From: a virus
Reading direction: 5' to 3' (one strand)
DNA: 63,444 bases
IMG/VR virus record: IMGVR_UViG_3300020183_000072
Location: 1 to 63,444 of that record
A program made the translations under genes and the position numbers. The notes under the pieces are model-generated. The model saw only the letters and a list, made by a program, of their open reading frames with translations. It was not told where the DNA came from and did no database searches. This document shows positions 47,301 to 58,115 of this stretch, piece by piece. The number at the start of each line of letters is the position of its first letter. Positions within the stretch are counted from its first letter, which is position 1.

Positions 47301-48596
47301 ATAAACACTCTTAATATCGTTATTAATTTTTCTAGTTCCAACTTGCCAATATTTAAGATTATCTTCATATATATTAATATCAGATAATAATCCATCTTTA
47401 AAAATATATGACCAATCTGTTGATAGACTATATTTAGTATTGGATGCATTCCAAAAGTCTATATTGAGTTCAGCAGCTATTCTATCTATTCTTATTCCAT
47501 ATCCAAAGTATGGACCATTAGAGGTTTCAGAAGTAACAGCAAATAGCATGCCAATAATATAGGGTTTAAACACACCATTATCTTTAATCCAGCCGATAAT
47601 AAAGCTTCCAGAATCCCCTACTATGGCGATAGAACGATTATACGGATCTGTAAAAAAATTAAATTCAAAAATATCAGAAAATGTCAATGTAGTAGTTTGA
47701 TTTTGAATTCTATAATTTGATACATTAGCAGTTATATTCAGTCTGTTAACAAATATGGGACAGTCTGATGAAACTGTATCTGGGGGAGTTCCTCTGGTTC
47801 CTGTTACTCTACTACTTATAGTTATTCTACCATTACCTTGGTTTCTTAGAGTAGAGTTTGTGCGTACTGCTACAGAATCAACTAGAAATTGAGTTATTTG
47901 AGCTGTTGTTGCGAATGGGATAGGGTCTGGGTGTTGTAGTCCGAGTTGTTTGAATGATTCTGTTTGATCTATACTATTAACTGTGGTTATAGCAGCATCT
48001 ACATAATTTATTGCTGGTTGTTTTTTTAATGGAACATATCTTTTAATGGAACCAATAGTGTCAACCCCTGGGAGACCCCTGTCTGGTAGAGATGGTTGAA
48101 CATTATCTTTATCTTCAATATCATATTGCATATCGATAGATAAGCTTTTTGATGTATTGAGAGATGGATCTAGAACAATTACGTGGGATGCTGTCATTCC
48201 ACATGTAGTATTATCATCTTTATCTAAAATTAATCCACCTATAGTGCCACTACTATTTTGATTCTCTGGGCCAATAGATATACCACCAATAATTGGTCTA
48301 TATCTATTTTTATGAACATATGCGTTAGCATCATCACATCCTGGTTGTGCTGAGGCTGATATAATCTCAGCTTGTACAACATCTGTTACATAACTGGTAC
48401 CATCTATTACTATAGATTTTGGTAATACTTCATCCTCTGGTATTTGTTCTTCTGGTTTCTTTTCAAGTACATTGAAAATAATACTTAATTGATCTGTTTG
48501 TTGATTATTAGTAGTTTTTAATCCTAAACCAATACTATGTACATAATCTGGAGTTTCTTGATATAGCTGTTGAATAGTTGATAATATGTTTTCCAT
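44358..48596 (-). CDS. virion protein joining a trypsin-like protease to a leishmanolysin-like metalloprotease
   Basis: This 1412-residue protein has two protease domains. The N-terminal one is chymotrypsin-like with a complete triad: His 138 (CGMTASHVIV), Asp 200 (INYVDAAITT) and Ser 329 (VGDSGSFIIG). The C-terminal one is M8-like: NVLIHELGHALGLGIYW near residue 1245, then GSHWEAEN and a D-L-M segment, and a helix ending in VDSGYNALP, as in leishmanolysin-type enzymes. Between them are beta domains, poly-serine linkers (PEPSSSSSSESSSSS) and a TCIPGCTNPHSPNYDPEATC repeat-like motif seen in secreted bacterial proteins. Encoded among neck genes, it is probably displayed on the virion. Confidence 0.75.
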   Translation of the reverse strand: MENILSTIQQLYQETPDYVHSIGLGLKTTNNQQTDQLSIIFNVLEKKPEEQIPEDEVLPKSIVIDGTSYVTDVVQAEIISASAQPGCDDANAYVHKNRYRPIIGGISIGPENQNSSGTIGGLILDKDDNTTCGMTASHVIVLDPSLNTSKSLSIDMQYDIEDKDNVQPSLPDRGLPGVDTIGSIKRYVPLKKQPAINYVDAAITTVNSIDQTESFKQLGLQHPDPIPFATTAQITQFLVDSVAVRTNSTLRNQGNGRITISSRVTGTRGTPPDTVSSDCPIFVNRLNITANVSNYRIQNQTTTLTFSDIFEFNFFTDPYNRSIAIVGDSGSFIIGWIKDNGVFKPYIIGMLFAVTSETSNGPYFGYGIRIDRIAAELNIDFWNASNTKYSLSTDWSYIFKDGLLSDINIYEDNLKYWQVGTRKINNDIKSVYVTYNKASICDSKNLKIFETSIIEQNDAHTKVLIETPVAYTHTNLEVSSFHTTGHQIIDWTSLGQLQSNSQEFIIPSELYTVSDSICCDVVVSIIAKNALSSGELESKWIKFREKFPHVRFCLVQMPLYITKNYYNPGGDATCLSGPLYEYDDLAIPTIILNDPLFSFYRAATTDFYNNNVNTGKYGPSATFDLFQTFGFNGGFDPQGKARPKLQSFNKIYLHLSGLDDLKTATSWTTQGHPCTNGYFDTTTLCSQNIFTGIPTEYELVLQQCKVAGTLILFIKQCQANNINYDLSFIDSLDPALANGIVYDKFNQPYEQKRLDWIGTWTDPVNTNSVPETSYYGCPASYEGSGREPCFIVDPPPPPEPSSSSSSESSSSSSSSSSSSSSSSSSSTPCYVIISVIDESIDPLVTVQKNYDFWNTFRLSYPNTLFVLLQPQSVAQPELLKIPSNFMSDPKTRYIRVDRDPKSGVDDIPNWFSIIGLNQCAPTKIYLYRDTSGSLLNDVTLCMNQLRTDCSNNNIDLIESNFSGESWIEAVILASSNYKPIADTDCCENISSSSSSSTSRPVPPIFNACILKFRLTKATCIPGCTNPHSPNYDPEATCDDGSCITCCNQNKCVVIDLDEGENCNAIDNGCCDNYCLSAGDCSPTYNNSFTAISCDLNTIYYASCLECSSSSSSSSSSSDSILFDKTSWTSKITEPFRTYLNAAADYWNIRLAIKPEVVNIIRTNTVLNVPNFNGILLDRFNFVNEVSSRIASVSIDTGPTNTAEWIINNNSSIIYYTPIRFNLIVNLYYLGATPAGSGFTATEWVNVLIHELGHALGLGIYWRDPVVLLQTNFINNTTYPLTSIAYNTLNNVSRTKVPVEDSGGAGTLGSHWEAENRSSSYPNSGGLNFPSCDFDLMVGFFRRSPLRQITALTIQYFVDSGYNALPGYQNIPLLAPSAETSSEITNDFLTVKLDCGCEHHAQPTGTYIGNINE
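46127..46185 (-). repeat. hexanucleotide repeat coding poly-serine (protease gene)
   Basis: Nearly perfect tandem copies of the six-base unit GAACTA (plus strand) encode an uninterrupted run of serines in the linker between the two protease domains. The repeat is prone to slippage and may vary in length between isolates. Confidence 0.8.
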
Positions 48597-48611
48597 AAAA
48601 ATAAACCCTAA

Positions 48612-52223
<3,612 letters not shown>

Positions 52224-52239
52224 CGATAATTGATCCTAA

Positions 52240-52764
52240 TCATGAATAAAAGTCGTTATTACCTAAACTTCTGAATGGTCCACTATGTAAGTATCTAGGA
52301 TCAAATCTGTTACCGACAAATGGGGATAGTACAGCTGCCCAAGCAGTAGCATTTCGAACATCCCAGTGTTCGGTAAGTTGATCATATAAAGCACAAGCGC
52401 CATGATCTATTATAGATTTCCAACCTTGTAGTGTACCAGATAAATTCAGCACTGCGGGTCCAAGTTTAGTACTAATACCTTCTAATGCCGCTTTAGTTCT
52501 AAATGTTCCTTGATCAATAATACAAGAGGCTTTTAAACAAACAATACTATTAAATATATCGTCTTTATTGTCTACGGGGTCTGGACTAAATGTTTTGTTA
52601 ATAATATCAATTTCATATTTCGTATATAAATTAACATCAAATTGAACATATTGAGCAGCGACAACTAGCACTTGTTCTATTCTACTATCGCTAAATTCAT
52701 ATGGTGTGTTCACATCATTAATTAGATTTCTAACAATTAGAGTAAGGGTCTGTTGCCATGCCAT
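52240..52764 (-). CDS. head-tail connector (adaptor) protein
   Basis: This 174-residue protein begins MAWQQTLTLIVRNLINDVNT, then SDSRIEQVLVVAAQYVQFDV and FNSIVCLKASCII, an N-terminal helical pattern typical of HK97 gp6-like connectors that attach to the portal. It follows the capsid gene and precedes the neck protein. AAAAAGGAC is eight bases before the ATG. Confidence is moderate because recognition is by pattern and place. Confidence 0.68.
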   Translation of the reverse strand: MAWQQTLTLIVRNLINDVNTPYEFSDSRIEQVLVVAAQYVQFDVNLYTKYEIDIINKTFSPDPVDNKDDIFNSIVCLKASCIIDQGTFRTKAALEGISTKLGPAVLNLSGTLQGWKSIIDHGACALYDQLTEHWDVRNATAWAAVLSPFVGNRFDPRYLHSGPFRSLGNNDFYS

Positions 52765-52806
52765 AAAATGTCCTTTTTAAAAAAGATGATACTTGTATAT
52801 ACACCT

Positions 52807-52841
52807 AAAAAAAAAGGCCGGCACAAGGCCAGCCTTTTTTT
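52807..52841 (-). terminator. rho-independent terminator after the major capsid gene
   Basis: On the minus strand AGGCTGGC (52835-52828) pairs with GCCGGCCT (52822-52815) around a five-base loop, with one G-U pair, followed by nine uridines (52815-52807). It begins 27 bases after the capsid stop. The other strand also ends in a T run (52835-52841), so the hairpin could work in both directions. It probably lowers expression of downstream neck and tail genes relative to capsid. Confidence 0.85.
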
Positions 52842-52861
52842 AGAAACAACATTAATAATGA

Positions 52862-53890
52862 TCAGAGAGCGCCAAGTAGAACTCTACGATTATCGAGAAC
52901 AGCAAAACCTTGTTCAGCCCAACCATAGAAACCAGCTCGTTTTTGACGATGTAGTGTATCGTCTTCGAAGATTTGTACTTCTTGACGAACTGGCATAATA
53001 AAGCTATCTCTCTTACGAAGATCAAGACCAACAACAAGTTCAACCTTGTCATTATTACTATCACCACCAGCATTCTGTGGTAGTGTGCCACTAAGCACAT
53101 TACTATAGAATAATTGGTACTGTTGACCTTCACCTAGTTCATCACGATCATGGAGATTAACACCAAAAACGCGATTGATAGCACCATCAGTAGCAGTATA
53201 GATCTCACGACGAGTTACTTCGTCAATTTGATCTAGACCCCAATTACGAATATCTTCCATAGCTTCTGGACTAACATAAAGATCTGTTAACATACCACGA
53301 TTATTACTAGCACTATTACCACCACCGTTACGACGCATAACGGTCTTCATTAGAGAAACTAGTCTCTTGCTGAAAACGCCTGGATCAGAATCGGCATCAT
53401 AAACTATGATGTTACGATCAACACCAGCAGCTAGTAGAGTGTGCCAACCATCATCATTCATTTTCTTAACAAATTGAGCTTCGAGAACTTCCATAGCACG
53501 ACCAACAACGTCCCAGCGGGCGTCACGAGCATACTTTAGAAGATAATCGATACTAGCACCAATGTCATAGGTTGGAACCATGACATAATCGCCCTCAACA
53601 TGCTTTTGTGGAATATAACCATGATTTGGGATGGTATAAGCCACAAAATCTTTTTCTGTGCCAGGAGCTAAGAAATCTAGTGGAAATTCTGGAGTAGCAC
53701 TTTGAGCTAGTTGGATTGGCTCAAAAATGTTATCTAGGATATTACCACTAAGAACACCTTGACGCAGAGGAAGTTCGAGAGCTTTTGCAAATTCATGATT
53801 TGCTGCTAAAGCCTCTTCTTTCTGAAAAGAACCAGAACGAACTAGAAGATCAGTTAGTTCTGATGTTGGTTCAAACTTTTTATTGGCCAT
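52862..53890 (-). CDS. major capsid protein (HK97 fold)
   Basis: This is the shell protein of the head. Its 342 residues follow the HK97 plan: a helical N-terminal arm, then the E-loop and spine-helix region (YLLKYARDARWDVVGRAMEV), a P-domain with GMLTDLYVSPEAMEDIRN, and the A-domain near GVNLHDRDELGEG ending with FAVLDNRRVLLG. It follows the protease, scaffold and decoration genes in the order expected. GGGAG lies six bases before ATG 53890 (MANKKF); the longer frame from 53908 would cover that site and is rejected. Terminator and codon choice indicate high expression. Confidence 0.88.
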   Translation of the reverse strand: MANKKFEPTSELTDLLVRSGSFQKEEALAANHEFAKALELPLRQGVLSGNILDNIFEPIQLAQSATPEFPLDFLAPGTEKDFVAYTIPNHGYIPQKHVEGDYVMVPTYDIGASIDYLLKYARDARWDVVGRAMEVLEAQFVKKMNDDGWHTLLAAGVDRNIIVYDADSDPGVFSKRLVSLMKTVMRRNGGGNSASNNRGMLTDLYVSPEAMEDIRNWGLDQIDEVTRREIYTATDGAINRVFGVNLHDRDELGEGQQYQLFYSNVLSGTLPQNAGGDSNNDKVELVVGLDLRKRDSFIMPVRQEVQIFEDDTLHRQKRAGFYGWAEQGFAVLDNRRVLLGAL

Positions 53891-53904
53891 ATTTTTCTCC
53901 CTTA

Positions 53905-54369
53905 TCATGTTAGATTAATGTCAACTTTTGCATAACCATCTGCATCTTTGGCACTTAAGAATCTACCTACTTGTACACTGTTTGTTGATACAGTGGTTAG
54001 GTTGCCATTAGCGCCAACATAAGCACCAGAACCAGGACCGACTGTTACACCCGATACGATACTATTGGTTGTAACTTGACCCTGACGTAATAGTGTTACT
54101 TTACTACCTGTTTGGACTTCATCTTTATGCCAGTTAATGTGTTGTCTTGTTAGATCAAGATTAACAACATCGTTTAGTAGTAAACCAGCTGGAACTCTGC
54201 CAGAGGCGGTAGCAGCATAGGTTACAACAGCATCAGGATGATCCATAGCAACGCCCGAACCGGCAACACCTGTAGCGTGTACCATAATACCGCCACGTTC
54301 TGCTGTGGTGTCGTTGCAAAAAAATGATATATCAGTGTATGCTTCAACGCGATCTGATTTTAAAGCCAT
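53905..54369 (-). CDS. head decoration-like protein
   Basis: This 154-residue all-beta protein lies between scaffold and capsid genes, where capsid decoration or stabilisation proteins of the lambda gpD type are encoded. Runs such as HATGVAGSGVAMDHPDAV, ATASGRVPAGLLLND and VTVGPGSGAYVGANGNL suggest a compact beta fold similar to those proteins. GGGAGAG lies seven bases before ATG 54369; the GTG at 54375 is too close. The function is inferred from position and composition. Confidence 0.65.
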   Translation of the reverse strand: MALKSDRVEAYTDISFFCNDTTAERGGIMVHATGVAGSGVAMDHPDAVVTYAATASGRVPAGLLLNDVVNLDLTRQHINWHKDEVQTGSKVTLLRQGQVTTNSIVSGVTVGPGSGAYVGANGNLTTVSTNSVQVGRFLSAKDADGYAKVDINLT

Positions 54370-54371
54370 GT

Positions 54372-54992
54372 TCACTCTCCCTTATTAAGTTTTGTGCCTA
54401 ATCTATTACAAACAAAATCAACTAAAGCTGCTCTTGTATTCTGAATTTCATTTACTAGATTGATATCTGTACCAACACTCAAAACCACATCTTCAGAAGC
54501 TTCAGCTGTTTCAAGAATTGATTCTTCCGGAGCTACTTCTGATGCTTTTGGTTTATCTTGCTCTTTTTTCTTCATTAGCCAATCTGGCATCTTACCAGCA
54601 ATAAGAGAGGTCATGCTCTCAAATGCTTCGTCATCAATATTTTCTAATTTATCGACTGTTGCACTTGCTAAATCAGAGTCAATACCTTTTTCAACTAGAG
54701 CAGCCATACGTTTCATATTTTTGGTCTTTTTCATCATTTCTGCTTCTTTTGTTTTATAAGCAGCAATGACCTCTTGAGCAGCGACAATTTCTGCTTTCAT
54801 TTTTTCCATTTCGTCTTCTTTATTTTTCATGTCTTCGGCCATCTTTTTAGCTGCTTCTTCATGAAGTACTTTTAGAGCTTCTAGTTCAGCAACTATTTGA
54901 GTATCAGAAACTGGTGCCTCAACAACTGTTGTGGCCTCTGCTACTGGATTTTCTGTTACTTCAGTTTCTGCGGGTTGTGTTTCAACACTCAT
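54372..54992 (-). CDS. nested scaffold protein (internal in-frame start)
   Basis: Inside the protease gene AAAGGAG lies six bases before ATG 54992 (MSVETQPAE), in the same frame. A 206-residue coiled-coil scaffold would be produced in excess over the fusion, as with lambda C/Nu3. An ATG at 54998 is two codons upstream but overlaps the end of the ribosome site. Confidence 0.6.
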   Translation of the reverse strand: MSVETQPAETEVTENPVAEATTVVEAPVSDTQIVAELEALKVLHEEAAKKMAEDMKNKEDEMEKMKAEIVAAQEVIAAYKTKEAEMMKKTKNMKRMAALVEKGIDSDLASATVDKLENIDDEAFESMTSLIAGKMPDWLMKKKEQDKPKASEVAPEESILETAEASEDVVLSVGTDINLVNEIQNTRAALVDFVCNRLGTKLNKGE

Positions 54993-55847
54993 AGTCATCT
55001 CCTTTAAATTGGCTTGAATTGAAAATACACCTATATTCGAAGAATTGTCATTTTTTTGATTATTAATTTGTAGTTCTGCTTTTTCTTTCTCTAATTTTAA
55101 GTCATCAACTGTAAAAATAATACTTTCTGGATTTGCTGGTCTACTAACAAATCCTTTACCAGAGAAGGTTATGGATCTTAATACTCTACCTAATTTATAG
55201 TTTTGGTGTTCTCCCACACCCCCATATGCTCTAAGATGCTGGGTTAAGAATGCGGTTTCAGCATTTCTTGGTAAAACATAATATTTACCAGTGCTTTTAT
55301 CTATTAAGCCATAATCAAAGCCCTTAAAAAAACATTCCATACTAACATATTTATCGCCACTTTCGATTTCTGATATTAATTTATATGATCTTTCTTTGAG
55401 AGATGGTTCAGTAAATCCAGCATAAATAACAGAACCAGTTAATATATGAAATTTTTCTGGTAAATTATTTACATCTGTATTTTCATCTATAATCTGACCA
55501 TCTTCTCCTATGGGCCAATTGGATGTTATATGGCCAACAATAGTACCCTCGTCATGTTCCAAATTAGTCGGTTTATGGGTTGGAGTATCTTTAGCCATCC
55601 AAACTTCTTTTGGATCAAAAATATCATCATTTTTATTCCATGATGTGGTGACTAAAATAGATTGAGTGTAGTATAAATCACTATCTTGAAGACCAGCATA
55701 TGCTTTAATAATTTGATCAATTTCTTGTTTAATTTTAGTATTACAAGCTTGATTTGATCTTTCTACTTGAGAAGCATATACTATCGACGATTTAGTCGAT
55801 AATTGTTCTGATAGTCCAGCATCGATTTCAGATTGATATATATTCAT
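54372..55847 (-). CDS. prohead maturation protease fused to scaffold
   Basis: The N-terminal half resembles prohead core proteases of the T4 gp21/S78 group: the probable catalytic His is in NLEHDEGTIVGHI and the Ser in KYVSMECFFKGFDYG, followed by SFSGKGFVSRPANPE-like segments (ITFSGKGFVSRP). The C-terminal half (from about residue 286) is a charged coiled coil (AAKKMAEDMKNKEDEMEKMK), a scaffold. Its product would shape the prohead, then cleave the scaffold and capsid arms. The ATG at 55847 has no clear ribosome site, while a strong internal one exists (see 54992). Confidence 0.78.
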   Translation of the reverse strand: MNIYQSEIDAGLSEQLSTKSSIVYASQVERSNQACNTKIKQEIDQIIKAYAGLQDSDLYYTQSILVTTSWNKNDDIFDPKEVWMAKDTPTHKPTNLEHDEGTIVGHITSNWPIGEDGQIIDENTDVNNLPEKFHILTGSVIYAGFTEPSLKERSYKLISEIESGDKYVSMECFFKGFDYGLIDKSTGKYYVLPRNAETAFLTQHLRAYGGVGEHQNYKLGRVLRSITFSGKGFVSRPANPESIIFTVDDLKLEKEKAELQINNQKNDNSSNIGVFSIQANLKEMTMSVETQPAETEVTENPVAEATTVVEAPVSDTQIVAELEALKVLHEEAAKKMAEDMKNKEDEMEKMKAEIVAAQEVIAAYKTKEAEMMKKTKNMKRMAALVEKGIDSDLASATVDKLENIDDEAFESMTSLIAGKMPDWLMKKKEQDKPKASEVAPEESILETAEASEDVVLSVGTDINLVNEIQNTRAALVDFVCNRLGTKLNKGE

Positions 55848-55874
55848 ATTAGTTAATATTAAGGGGATTTGGTA

Positions 55875-58067
55875 CTAAGAGGAATACACCGTTTGGTAAA
55901 AATATGCTTTCGTATGCTTTAATTCGTCTATTGTCAGTGGTCTATCCATTTGTGATGACACACTGTTTAACAGATTTCTATATGATTGATTTAACTTATG
56001 AATTTGTTTATCATTAATGGTGTTTAATTTTTCCATAATATTATTAGCTTTAATATTTTCTAATGGATTTAATGATAAGAAAATTTTTGTTTTAGTATCT
56101 TCTGCTTCATCATATTCTGATTTTGATAAGCTTCTCATATTTTTCTTCTGATAGAATTCTAGTAAAAGAGGATTCAAAATCTCAGAAATTTTATCTTGAG
56201 CTTCTATAGCCCAGAGTTGTAATGATGCCCCTGTTTGAGGAGCAAACTTTTTCGTTTTTCTTTTCTCTGAGTCTTTACTATTCCTAGGACGACCCTGACC
56301 AGAAACTCCTGCTGGTTTACTATCTATATTAGTATTACCACCTTGAGGTGGAATTTTAGGAATTTTCATTTCCATACTGGTCTGCTCACTAGGTTTCTTT
56401 TTTAATAATTCTAGACCAACTTGGCTAGGTGTGACTATACCAGTTTGCAAAGCAATCTTTTTAAGATTATCTTCTAGTTGCGGATTAAAATATGGACCAG
56501 CTTTTTCTGTCATTCTATTATTAGTTCTATCTCTATCTTCTCTATTAATTCTACTCTTCTCCATATCTGGATCAAAACCAAATATTCTTTGTAATAATTC
56601 ATCACTAATAATATTTCTATCTGCTAATTGAATTAGTAATGCTTTTTCAGCATCTTCATTGCTCAGGTCCATTCTATCAAATTCTATTTTAGCAGGAAAT
56701 CTGAATCCCATCGCCTTCTGTACGACTGCTATTTCTTTTTTCCAAAAACTCATTAATACTTTGCGTCCGTATTGTAGTCTTTGCGTTAGGGTTTTTAAAC
56801 TTATAAAATTGTTTGTAGTTCCAGCGGCACCATATGTTCCTGTGAGAGTGGGTGGAATACCTAGCCCAGCATATATAGCATTTAAATGAGGAGTATATTT
56901 ACCCTCGCCTAAAAATTGATGAACACTTGTCTTGCTTTCCAGTAGTTCAATATCTGGACCCCATACTAGGTCCATTGTGCCACCACCCATATTATTTTGT
57001 AGTATACTACTAAGTTTACTAGCAGCAGCTTGAGTTGGAGCTATTCTATGTTCTAAACTACCTAATTTAAAAATACGAATATTGCTAATAGCACCATCCA
57101 GAGCAGCAAGGTCAGCTAACTTTAATTTTTCTACAATATTAATATCATCTAATATAGCATATATCATAGGATATGCCCAAGTTTTCCAATCGTCTTTCTT
57201 ATAGTGGAAAACAGATGTTTTTTCGGGATCTAATGGGAATGGTTTTTTACTTTTTGCTGCTTCAACTAGAGCCGGTGGTAACTGATTGATAATTGCTCTT
57301 TCAGCATCGTCTTTCGGAGCATTGATCAATTTGCGCAATCCTGCTGGCATAGTGATTGAATATGACTTATCACTTACAAAAGAAGATAAAGAAGCACCAA
57401 TAACATCAACATATTGAGGATCTATAAATGTATATCTCCAAGGAATTTCTCTTTTTTCTATTTGTATATCATCATTATTAATGATAAAATCTGGAGAAGC
57501 TTTAGCTCTATACATTTCATCAGCAACTTTAATACTAATTTTAGCTGTTTGACGATTAATTACAACATTCCCTATGCGATAGAGATTATTTAAAAATCTT
57601 TCGCTTCGTTCCTCTCCTTTGATTTTATCAAACCAATTGCGATAAAATCTTTCTATTCTTTTGTTGGGATGAACTAATCTAATACCTTGACTAGCAAAAT
57701 CTCCCATAAGATCAATAACATTTTTTACTAAGCCAACTCTATTGTAAACAGCATCACAATTAGCAAAAATTTCTTTTAGTCTAGTCGGTACAGCCTCATC
57801 GGGTCTGAAATAATCATAATCTGCTCTATTAAATCCTGGACGACCAGAGGTATTACCATCTAGATTGATAAAACTACGAAATCTACTAGTGGTAGCAGCA
57901 GTAGCTTTATCAGCTATTCCGAATTCGTCTAATCCTTTGCTAGCTTCCCTTAGTGCTTCTCTTTTATCGGCTAAATTATCGTCTGACCATGTAACATAAG
58001 CATTATCAGGAATAATTCGGGAAGATTGTTCCATTGCTTCGCTTTTAGGATATTTTTTTCTAGGCAT
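55875..58067 (-). CDS. portal protein
   Basis: This 730-residue protein forms the ring through which DNA enters the head. The N-terminal region has RADYDYFRPDEAVPTRLKEI and NVIDLMGDFASQGIRLVHPN, the wing segments of portals that begin with a DNA-gripping arm; the middle has VFHYKKDDWKTWAYPMIYA, and the clip/crown region has GIPPTLTGTYGAAGTTNNFI. The C-terminus has a charged linker (GRPRNSKDSEKRKTK) followed by a helical domain beyond the usual length. It lies directly after the large terminase. The ATG lacks an obvious ribosome site. Confidence 0.85.
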   Translation of the reverse strand: MPRKKYPKSEAMEQSSRIIPDNAYVTWSDDNLADKREALREASKGLDEFGIADKATAATTSRFRSFINLDGNTSGRPGFNRADYDYFRPDEAVPTRLKEIFANCDAVYNRVGLVKNVIDLMGDFASQGIRLVHPNKRIERFYRNWFDKIKGEERSERFLNNLYRIGNVVINRQTAKISIKVADEMYRAKASPDFIINNDDIQIEKREIPWRYTFIDPQYVDVIGASLSSFVSDKSYSITMPAGLRKLINAPKDDAERAIINQLPPALVEAAKSKKPFPLDPEKTSVFHYKKDDWKTWAYPMIYAILDDINIVEKLKLADLAALDGAISNIRIFKLGSLEHRIAPTQAAASKLSSILQNNMGGGTMDLVWGPDIELLESKTSVHQFLGEGKYTPHLNAIYAGLGIPPTLTGTYGAAGTTNNFISLKTLTQRLQYGRKVLMSFWKKEIAVVQKAMGFRFPAKIEFDRMDLSNEDAEKALLIQLADRNIISDELLQRIFGFDPDMEKSRINREDRDRTNNRMTEKAGPYFNPQLEDNLKKIALQTGIVTPSQVGLELLKKKPSEQTSMEMKIPKIPPQGGNTNIDSKPAGVSGQGRPRNSKDSEKRKTKKFAPQTGASLQLWAIEAQDKISEILNPLLLEFYQKKNMRSLSKSEYDEAEDTKTKIFLSLNPLENIKANNIMEKLNTINDKQIHKLNQSYRNLLNSVSSQMDRPLTIDELKHTKAYFYQTVYSS

Positions 58068-58115
58068 AATAGAATTACAATAGTATTGTTATAGGATTAA
58101 TATTAATTACACTGT

